From Adineta ricciae (taxonomy: Eukaryota; Rotifera; Eurotatoria; Adinetida; Adinetidae), in NCBI GenBank assembly GCA_905250025.1, contig CAJNOJ010000053.1, positions 62,001 to 126,000 of the forward strand: a stretch of DNA of 64,000 bases, given 5' to 3'. Below are positions 55,349 through 64,000 of the stretch, one piece after another; the stretch's first letter is position 1, and each line of letters begins with the position of its first letter. Position numbers and translations under genes: made by a program. The notes beneath the pieces are model-generated. The model saw nothing but the letters and a program-made list of their open reading frames with translations. It did not search any database and was not told the DNA's origin.

Positions 55349-57128
55349 TAAAAGACAACAAGCTAGCTATGTTTAAACAATGTTTATGATTATTCTTATT
55401 ATGACTATCAATGCCATTGCTAGCGGATCATGCACGTAGTGCGTGATACACATGCTGGTATGTCTTGCTGATTCAGTCAGCGAAAGAACGAACGAAAAGG
55501 CCGAAAGATAAGACAAATATATACAGAAGAGAAAAAATCTACTAAACCCACTACGAATGTTGTCTCTAGTTGGATATCTAACATGCATCGACGGTGTGAT
55601 ATTTTGTTGAACAGTGACATGTTTATCAGCAACTTACTCGAAAGTGAAATGTTGCCGAAAATAAAGATGTTTATCAGTTGTATCGTCTCATGTATCTCGC
55701 TTCTTTTTTCATATATGTGTATCCTATCTTGTCGACAGTGTCTTCGCCTGTATATATACAAAAAAAAATCTGAGATATTTTCTCTTCTATGCATATATTA
55801 TTGGCTCTCCGACATCATCATTTTGTTCTTTTTCTTGGCAAATAGAGAGAAAATATATAAGTATCTATCGAATAAACTATCAAACTAAACACAAGACAAC
55901 CTTGAAATCAACATTTGGTCACTGTGATACACATAGAAAAAGAAACACGTCACTCTTGGTACATGCTGTTGAAAACAAGTCGTCGTGTGAGATTGACCTC
56001 AGACGAAATCGGTTTTTGTTTTCAGTTAGTGATAAAGCAACACAATCGTTGACAGGAGTCTGTCGCGTCTTTTCAAAGTCACCATCGAGTAAGCTTTTCG
56101 AATGGTACCTCTCGCACGAAGTCGCTGTTTAATTTCACACCTTTTCCTATCTGATTACGTATGCCTGCACGATCAATAATCTCGAATGACAGCGGCATAT
56201 TTGTAAACAAAAAAAGATGTATTCAATGGTCAACGATTGTGTCGATTATCTCAAACCTTTTACTACATCATCACTGGTCAATTCAAAACATTCGAAGCGA
56301 AACGCATCGTGAAATTTAACTTCAAATGAATGATAATCGATCGGTGTTAAATGAGACATTCGTAATGAAATAATCAACGGTTTGATTTGATTGAACGACC
56401 ACTTACTTGATATTGATGAAATAACTATTACGAAAGCGAATTCACTGTTGGCATAAAAAATTGAAATAATGAAAGGAGAGATATATCTCGTAAAATAAAC
56501 AAAGTAAATGCGGAGATGTGACCAATGGGTATTTTTAAACGATTAGAATGACATGAAATATCCTCCATTGAGATTTTATTAGTGGAAATATTCGAAAAGA
56601 AAGAATAAAAATTAGCTGACGGCGTCGTGATCATTGGCAATTATTGATAAGCGATAGCGACATCTATCGACTAAAAGAAAAATTTGCCAAAAATAAAACC
56701 CTTCCGACTTCAATAGATCTCACCCCGCTTCAACACGCGCGATCATCAAAGCACCAGTTGAGTTTCACTCTGAAAGAATCTTTTAGCAGAAGGATATTTG
56801 TTGAAAATACGAGCGGGATATCCAAGTATTGCTCAATTTACTCGTTTGTTTTGTATTATTGTAAATTGAATGAAGAAATGTGTTCTAAAATCAATATTGT
56901 GATGTTTATTTCTCTCTTTCCTGTAGACCATGATAATTGCCATTTACTTTCAACATTTTCTTTTTCTAGTTACTTTTCTCTTCGTAGTCAAGGCAATATG
57001 ATTGATTTTGAAAAAGACAAAAGGTGAGTACGTTTTTAACAGTAATCGACGCCAGAACTGAAACAATTCTCGACATCATCAGTTCGACATCGCTCATGCA
57101 CACTTAGAAAAACAACAACAAAGGCGTG
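55349..57128. other. Intergenic region between HNF4 and CSPP1-like gene
   Basis: About 1.8 kb between divergent genes. It should hold the missing HNF4 first exon(s) and both promoters. A plus-strand frame from 56644 (SDSDIYRLKEKFAKNKTLP) has mildly coding character and could be an unrecognised exon, but I cannot connect it. Confidence 0.4.
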
Positions 57129-60039
57129 ATGATCACTGCTTCCAAAGACATTGATAACTTCATTGAACGAGAAAGATCGAGAATGAATAAACAGTCGAGT
57201 CGACAGCAACAAGCTCAAGCACAACCTCCCCCTCCTCCTCCTCCTCCCGCTCCTCAGCCGCCACCACCTGCACAAACATCAGAGCCGCCCAACAATGACG
57301 GTCAATTCGGTGACGCATCATCTTATCTTCAATTTCAACAATCCACATACTTTCCTAACAATCCGTCGATGAGCCATCAGCAAGATCAACCATTCGCAAC
57401 CGATGAGCAAACGAAAAGTTATTTCTCTTTTTTCGATCGTTTCGGCGAACACGATCTAGTGCGTGCTCGTCTTAATAATGATTTGAAACGCGAATACAAT
57501 GACTATTTACATTCATTACAAGATATGGCACGAAATAAAACGGCACAAATGAGTGTAATGGCTACACCGCGTGGAACTACCACGCGCCGTGTACAGTTTC
57601 AGCAAGGACATTCCATGAGTGGATCAAAAGACCAACGAGCAATGCACAATGCTCATAGTATGAACGACATATCATCATCACAAACAATACAAAATTCTCA
57701 AAGTATGAGTGATCTGTCATCAGGTTCGTCCATACATAATGTGCATAGTATGCACGATCTATCAACAACAGCAACATCTGAGTTAGCAGCTAATCGAGCG
57801 CGTGCACGCTTACTACAACAGCACAGTGAACAATATATTCGTGATCGTGAAGCATATATTCTAGAATTATATGAACAGATTTATGAATTAGAAGCACGTA
57901 TTCGACAATTAGAAGGAGGTAATCATGTATTTTTGTTGACTACTCTTCAGTTATATTGAAACGAAACTCTTGTTTGTTTTGTACAGAAGCTCGAAAACTG
58001 ACTGTTCATAATTCAACGAAGGAAACACGTGAACGATACACTCAAGATTTGAATGCATTAAATGCATTACTTGCTGAACGATTAAATCAACGAGTTGCTG
58101 TTGATTACGAATTGGCTCAAATTCTCAATCGACCACCAGTTCCCTATGTTTCCGGCGGGCGCGTTGTTGTCACTGGTACATCTAACATGAATATGCCAAT
58201 TCCACAAATGACTCCACGACCAGTAGATAGTTTACAACTTGGTCAACAGACATCCCGAAGTACTGAACAGATTAGTAGTCAATCAAGACGAGTACAAGAA
58301 TCACAACAATTTCAATCCCCTCGAACACCACGAGATCCGGTAATCGATTCTGTCTGTCTATCACTGCTCGTATTTTTCTCAATCTTCAGTTCAATGAATA
58401 TCATTGGGATTTGAAACAAATTCTCTCTTCTTTAGAATCGTCCACAATCGCCGAGTTATGCTCGTGGGTCAATCTTCAATGGTATATATGGTACATTCAA
58501 AACTGAAGAACAAATACGAAAGCAGGAAAGATATCGACTTGATTTGCTCCAGCAAATCGAAGAGAAACGTCTTCGGGATGCTGCCGAAGCAGCTCGACGT
58601 AAAGCCGAAGAAGAACGCGAACGTCTCAGACAGTTGCAATACGAACAACAACTGGCGAGGCAATTAGCAGAGGAAGCATTACGAAAGCAGCAAGCCGAAG
58701 AGGAAGAACGTCGACGGCTGCTAGCATTAGAAGAAGAGGCCGAACGAAAACGAAGAGAGGAAGAATTGGAACGACAGCGCCAAGAAGATGAAGCTGACCG
58801 ACTACGACGACAAGAAGAATTAGCAAGGCAACGAAAAGAAGATGAAGCAGAACGTTTGAAGCGACTTGCCGAAATCGAACGATTACGAAAAGAAGAGGAG
58901 GCCGAACGGCTACGAAGACGCACGGAAATCGAGCGCACACGAAAACAGGAAGATTTTGAACGACTCCGACGAAAAGAAGAAGAGGAAGAGCGACGAAGAC
59001 GGGAATTCGAAGAAGAGCTAAAGCGAAGAGACATCGAAGAACAACGACGACTAAGGGAAGAGGAGGAAGAGCGACGAAAACGGGAAGAAGAAGAAGAACG
59101 AAGAAGAAAATTGATCGAAGAAGAAGAAGAAGAACGACGAAGAATTCGAAGACTTGAAGAGGAAGAAGAAGAACGACGAAGACGAAGTAAAGTCTTTTCT
59201 ATTCTTGAAAAACTTCCAGATAAAAGTAAATGACCTGTGTTTTGTTTCTTTTCAACAGATGCTAGAGTTGTTCGACCCGCATCTCCATCCGTGTCCCGCG
59301 AAATTTCCGACTCCGATGTTCTACGACGTCTGATGCAATTGAAGCGACAGTTAAGAGACAAAGAGAATCGCTTGAGAGATACCATTCAACAAGAAACGAC
59401 AACAACTCGTACACATATAGTTGATTATTCTTCACCACCGTATATACCACCACCACAACCATTTTATGTACAACGACGAGAAAGTTCAGATGATCTACTC
59501 GATGTTGCTCGTATTCATTATCGAGATGCGCCATTGACACATGACATTTTACTGAACATTTTGAAAACAGCCGAAGGCGACGAAGCAAATCCTAGTTATG
59601 TTCGTGACGATTCCGTGATGATGCAAGGAGTGGCTGGAGGAAAGCGAATCACAAGTGCAGAATTTCTTTCCGTTCCCAAACCGCCTGGCATATCCGACGA
59701 ATTGTTTAATTCTTCAAGTATAGAAAGTTTAGCTGGGCGAAGACGCTATGGAAACAGTCTTCCTGCTTTCTATGATAACATCGACTCGCTCGAGATGGCT
59801 GACAAAGAACTGAATGTATGTTGAGAAGAGATATGTGGATCAATGTGTTTCTTTGACTTATTTATTTATAGAGAATTGCAAAGAAGAGTGATCATCGCGT
59901 AAGTAAATTGCGTCATATTGAATTGGACGATGGACAAGGATTGGATACGGAAGATATTCTTGAACGTTTCGAAGAAAAAAGTCGATTACAAGGTCTCGGT
60001 CGTCAATCAACTGTACATGATGATGCATGGCTTAAATAG
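57129..60039 (+). CDS. CSPP1-like centrosome/cilium coiled-coil protein
   Basis: Five or six exons from ATG 57129 (MITASKDIDNFIERERSRM) to TAG 60037-60039. Order: a proline-rich stretch (PPPPPPPPAPQPPPP); a block like CSPP1 repeats (YFSFFDRFGEHDLVRARLNN then LKREYNDYLHSLQDM); five imperfect SMxD/Ser-rich repeats; a helix (YILELYEQIYELEARIRQLE); and YARGSIFNGIYGTFKTEEQ followed by about 210 residues of uninterrupted Glu/Arg/Lys coiled coil (58535-59187). The C-terminal part has RRLMQLKRQLRDKENRLRD and ends ELDDGQGLDTEDILERFEE. CSPP1 sits at spindle poles and the ciliary base or axoneme and stabilises microtubules. The N-terminal helix, the glycine-aromatic block and the coiled coil suit CSPP1, but coiled coils mislead, so the symbol is withheld. 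Confidence 0.6.
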
Positions 60040-60193
60040 AAACTTCTACTTTCGAAATTGTCTTTTCAGTTGCGACTGCTTCGTTCGATGTGGAAAATAA
60101 ATTATATATTTTTCTTTTCTAACAGTAAATATGGGCTGGATTATACTACCCTATAATCAAAAGAAATGTAGAAAAGATTTTCGTGCACTGGCT

Positions 60194-61356
60194 TCAAGCA
60201 CTATCGGTTTTCAATTCATGAACCATCGGTTTGCCACTAAAGAAGTTCAGTAAATTATCAACACACAGTTGTGCCATTTGATGGCGTGCATTGACATCTG
60301 CACTACCAATGTGCGGAAAGATTGTGCAATTTTCCAGCGATAGAAGTGGATGATCAGTAGGTAAAGGTTCAGGAGTTGTCACATCCAATCCTAAGAAGAT
60401 GGAGTTTGAATGAACGTGACTAAAACTCTTCGTTTTACCTGCTGCCTGAATTTGACCGGTTTTTAACGCGTCGTACAATGCCTCTTGATTGATAATACCT
60501 CCGCGTGCAATATTGATCACGATCGCATCATTTTTCATTTGCTCAAATGCTTGCTTATTGAACATATGCCGTGTTTGATCATTCAATGCACACGCGATAA
60601 TGACAAAATCGGACTGGCGTAATAACTCGTTGAATTCCACGAATTGAAACATTCTTTTATCGTTTTCCGAGTCAAACTGTTTTTCACGTGTGCCACTATA
60701 AAGAATACGTTGAATAGAGAATGGTTGTAAACGTCGTGCGATTGCTAAACCGATTTGACCTAGACCGACGATACCAACCGTAGAATTCACCAATGGTTTG
60801 CCACACATCCACATGATATCCGAAGATTGGCCCCATTGACCATTCTAACGAAACTTTGAAATCAACGAAAACTAGTCAAGTATCGACATACTTACTCGGA
60901 CGGCCTTCATTGCTTCGACAACTCGTCGAGATGTTGCCAATAATAAGGCTATTGCCAAATCAGCAACACCATCAGTTAAGACACCTGAAAAGATGGAAAA
61001 CAGTGACTAGAAACTGATAATCAATGACTTGTTTGCTATCTACCGGGTGTGTATCCGATGGCTATTCCGCGTTTTTTACATTCTTTTAAATCAATATGAT
61101 CGAAACCGACTGAAAATGTTGCTAGCATTTTCAACTTATCGCCAGCGGTTGCCAGTATTTCTTTATCGATTTTCGTTTGTCCTGGGAAAAGCATGGCGTC
61201 CGGTGGATTGGCGCGTATTCGCGAAAGGATCTGCTCATGAGTAAACCGTGTTGATGTATCTTTATAGTCCAAATCAAATACACGTTCGAGCGCACGAATG
61301 AATTGTGTTGGCATTTGATGAACGATTAAAAGACGAGGTCGCACAGCGGACGTCAT
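60194..61356 (-). CDS. GRHPR: Glyoxylate/hydroxypyruvate reductase
   Basis: Four exons starting MTSAVRPRLLIVHQMPTQF at 61356. It is a D-2-hydroxyacid dehydrogenase reducing glyoxylate and hydroxypyruvate with NADPH/NADH. Visible blocks are KLKMLATFSVGFDHIDL, the nucleotide fold STVGIVGLGQIGLAIARRL, VINIARGGIINQEALYDAL with the catalytic Arg, LDVTTPEPLPTDHPLLSLE with the catalytic Glu region, and FPHIGSADVNAR with the catalytic His. The conserved order matches human GRHPR and the length is typical. A TTTATATTTAG acceptor lies 3 nt upstream of the ATG, again compatible with spliced-leader addition. Confidence 0.93.
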
Positions 61357-61464
61357 TATCTAAATATAAATGGTTGATTTGATTTCATGTATTTCACACA
61401 TAAAATTGTGTGTGTCTATTATTTTTATGTTTATAAAACAAGAGTAAACGAATTAATGCAACAG

Positions 61465-62332
61465 TTATGCATTTGCCTGTGGTTTAACGCGTTCAGTACG
61501 CTCAAATGTTTTTCTTTTGCCTGAAATAAGAAGAAGAAAGGACGATGATTTGAAAGATCACTGGAGCTATTTTGCATTGATGTGTTGGTTTTAGCTGTTT
61601 GGAATATAGTGCCGAAATATCTAGCTCGACTTTGATTGGCATCGAACAGAGTGAGAATGTTTGACGTTCATTTTCATTCTTTTGTATTCTAGAATAGAAA
61701 AATCGATAGTTCTTTTGCAGAAAGGATCGAATACAGCCATGACGAATTATAGCTGGGGGTGTCACAATGCCAAAAAGATCGATACATTTTTCTTGGTTTC
61801 TCCATTAGTAGGGTTAGTTAGATCAAAACCGATCGACTCGCTTGACGTTTCTTCTGCTGTCCATCTTCCTATTGTCAAATAGGAGATTGCGATTCTCTAC
61901 AAAACTAACCTCTTACTGCTGAATGAGGAAGAACAGGGACCGTCACCCAAGCGTCGTTTCTTAGCTGTACTATCAACATCTTCCTATAGCAGATGGTGCG
62001 AAGTAAGAAAATCGAATAAAACTGATAAGGATCGTTTATTCACACGTGTCGTACCAAAGCGTAAAACACAAGAGATTTTTCTTGTTTCACGTGCTACTGT
62101 TTCAAAGCGTTCCAAGCATTATTTGAATTTCTAGAAAACGATAATTAAAAATCACTTCCTCATTAACCTGCTAACTTACATCATTTGCTGCTCTTTCCTC
62201 CGTTTGATTATGGACATACGTGATCCCATGTTTTACTTCAAAAAATCCGTAGATAATCAACCGGAATGAGATAGTTACGATTTACGTTAACGTCGTTGGT
62301 ACGTTTATCCGACAAATCCGTCATAGTAGTCA
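61465..62332 (-). other. Unresolved multi-exon gene
   Basis: Scattered minus-strand pieces look like exons. A terminal exon at 61465-61520 reads GKRKTFERTERVKPQANA to a stop, preceded by an acceptor. A piece at about 61910-61985 reads EDVDSTAKKRRLGDGPCSS. A piece at about 62185-62285 reads RLIIYGFFEVKHGITYVHNQ then TEERAAND before a GTAAGT donor. An ATG at 62332 begins MTTMTDLSDKRTND. Donors and acceptors are present, but I could not find a single phase-consistent model. It is probably a small nuclear-type protein of unknown family; exon borders are guesses. Confidence 0.35.
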
Positions 62333-62512
62333 TTTATTCTTCACAAAATATGCCAAAAGCTTGAGTGAGTGCTGTTAAATACGAGGCTGTGTCTACGCCA
62401 ATGATGTAATACGAACGATAACAGAAATCGACATGATTTGTTTGAAACAGACCAATTAAAAACGATCATAAAGTAGTTGTGTGTGTCAAAGTAGAACACA
62501 GTTTTCTTCGAA

Positions 62513-63972
62513 ATGTGGCAACATTTTCAATTCAATCAGAAATCTCTTCATTTGTCGTGTCACACCAATGAACAACTGAATGAAGTATGATGGAGAAATC
62601 TGATTGAGACTGTAGTTTCTTGTTTATAGTTTGACGTGTTACTACGTTCAGAATGGGATCGGGCTGTGACTGAGGGTCTGTTTACCTTTCAAATCACAGA
62701 TGACGTTCAGCGACGAATACTCGATGAGGATAATCTCCATTACATGATCGAGGTAAATGATGTATTCGGTCAAAAGTTGATTAGCTGTATTTGTTTCTCA
62801 GTTAAATCCCGATCGATATGGAAAACGTCGAACGCCTTTTCCTTTCGAACACGTCAACACACCATTCGATTCGTTGAAATTCAATTTCAACAAAATAAAA
62901 GATGCTGAAGTAATATGATCTTTTGAGAATAGCTCTGTAGATCATCTTTTCTTTTCAAGATTCTTTTTTCCTTAGATAATGAACAAGATCATGATAAATA
63001 CTTAGTGATCATCAACAATTCACCAATCCGTCCATATCACGTCTTACTTGTACCTCATCGAGGACTGGAACAAGCACAAGTAATCGAATCGTATGATTTC
63101 TGTTTGATAAAACGAGATGATACACAGGTGCTGAACATCGACTGTATAATATTCGGTCTCGAGTTTGTGGCATCGAGTGCACATCCATACATTTTAGCTG
63201 GCTTCAATTCTCTCTGTGGCTACGCATCGGTGAATCATGTGAGTTAGTCTACCCTCCATTCATATGACATTCTTGTAATGCTTTTAGTTGCATTTACATG
63301 GTATTTACATTCCTCATCGATTTTACCTGCAAACAATAGTATTTTTATCGTAATAATTTTCGTTTGTTTTCTATCGGTTTTGTTTGTAGAAATGTTCGGT
63401 TTTTGATACAAAATCGAACTGTTATCTGCTAGATGCATTTGATACTCAAGCGTTTGCATTTCAGTGTGCTAATGTAGATGACTTTCAAAGAACTGCAGAG
63501 TAAATCTCTCGACTTTAATCATCCATCCACAACTTATCGATTGTTTAGATCTGTATACAAAGTCACCAATTATCTCAGCTTACAAAACATCGCTCATAAT
63601 GTTGTCATCGCTAAGGGTGATTCGTTCTCATCACCTTCCACAGATGTTCTACGAATCTTCATATGGTTTCGTCAATCTATAATTAGTAAGAAAGCGTGAA
63701 AACAAGTCGAATTGATTTTCTCACAGAAATCTAGATGGGCAAATGTTTGATCGTTGTAATTTCGCATGTATTGAACTCGCAGGATTTATGCCATTACAAT
63801 GTAAGTAATATATTTAGTTGTTCGAAAAAGACTGATTTATTTGTATGCAGACGAGAACGTCTTCAAAGATTTGGACGAAGTGGCGTTACGCGAAGATTTG
63901 AACAGTATTGCATTACCTGAAGAACGACAACAGCAAGTAAAAGACGATGTAGTAAAACTATTAGATTGTTAG
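62513..63972 (+). CDS. GDPGP1: GDP-D-glucose phosphorylase
   Basis: About eight small exons from ATG 62513 (MWQHFQFNQKSLHLSC) to TAG 63970-63972. GDPGP1 is a cytosolic HIT-superfamily enzyme that breaks GDP-D-glucose with phosphate, thought to clear mis-made GDP-glucose. Blocks are FDVLLRSEWDRAVTEGLFTF, FNFNKIKDAE, KYLVIINNSPIRPYHVLLVP, GFNSLCGYASVNH spliced to LHLHGIYIPHR (the HxHxH nucleotidyl-transfer site is completed across the intron), KVTNYLSLQNIAHNVVIAKG, and QMFDRCNFACIELAGFMPL. These match the human protein in order. An AATAAA signal lies about 20 bp after the stop. Confidence 0.92.
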
Positions 63973-64000
63973 TTGAATACGTTTGTCTTTTAATAAAGGA

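Noticed and set aside
55583..55888. 101-codon frame between HNF4 and the CSPP1-like gene
   Set aside because: Hydrophobic AT-rich frame mirrored by an equally long opposite-strand frame; no supporting signals.
58456..59385. 309-codon minus-strand frame rich in Ser and Arg
   Set aside because: It is the antisense shadow of the Glu/Arg/Lys coiled coil of the CSPP1-like gene, where repetitive GAA/CGA codons leave the opposite frame open.
1..64000. CRISPR arrays, bacterial operons, rRNA or tRNA genes
   Set aside because: Sequence is eukaryotic with spliceosomal introns; no regularly spaced repeats and no recognisable tRNA or rRNA were seen by eye, though a tRNA scan could not be run.

Overview
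This is a eukaryotic, animal-like window of about 35% GC. Genes are small and closely packed, most introns are about 45-65 bp with GT..AG ends, and genes lie on both strands. The gene content points to a metazoan: HNF4, OXR1, RSPRY1, KIF19, a ZMYM-type factor, EMC4 and a PTP-PEST-like phosphatase. The best guess is a bdelloid rotifer. The reasons are the very short introns, an LDLa/EGF/7TM chimeric receptor, an ADP-ribosyltransferase-TPR gene, intronless bacterial-type enzymes sitting among host genes, and signs of spliced-leader trans-splicing in head-to-tail genes. The species assignment is inference.

Layout. 1-704: 3' part of SSU72 (+). 873-4152: ZMYM/QRICH1-like gene (+). 4640-5086: divergent homeobox gene (+). 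5197-5708: small unknown gene (+). 5.7-17.7 kb is an accessory island. It holds a dispersed repeat in three copies (two direct, one inverted), a 5'-truncated LDLa/EGF/7TM receptor with an internal 1.3-kb duplication bounded by single-N joins, a 170-bp palindrome, a PARP-like remnant and a broken ART-TPR gene. 17.7-24.1 kb is a minus-strand block: homocysteine S-methyltransferase (likely horizontally acquired), EMC4, MRPS11, MRPL18, ZFPL1 and a small mitochondrial-looking protein. EMC4, MRPS11 and MRPL18 are only 40-99 bp apart and look like a trans-spliced operon. 25.0-30.5 kb: OXR1/NCOA7 (+) with a probable internal promoter. 31.4-33.0 kb: MFSD12 (+). 33.58-37.29 kb: a complete DNA transposon with 602-bp terminal inverted repeats, a TA target duplication and an intact spliced DDE transposase. 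37.5-55.3 kb is mainly minus strand: RSPRY1, PTP-PEST-like, KIF19, a small PI3/4-kinase-like gene, then a plus-strand maltose O-acetyltransferase (likely horizontally acquired), a signal-peptide membrane protein and HNF4. 57.1-60.0 kb: CSPP1-like centrosome/cilium coiled-coil gene (+). 60.2-61.4 kb: GRHPR (-). 61.5-62.3 kb: unresolved exons (-). 62.5-64.0 kb: GDPGP1 (+).

Most genes are ordinary housekeeping or regulatory genes with no shared pathway. The features most worth attention are the apparently young transposon, the trans-spliced mini-operon, the OXR1 alternative promoter, the possibly chimeric assembly inside the receptor gene, and the accessory island of decaying ADP-ribosyltransferase-type genes flanked by one repeat family.
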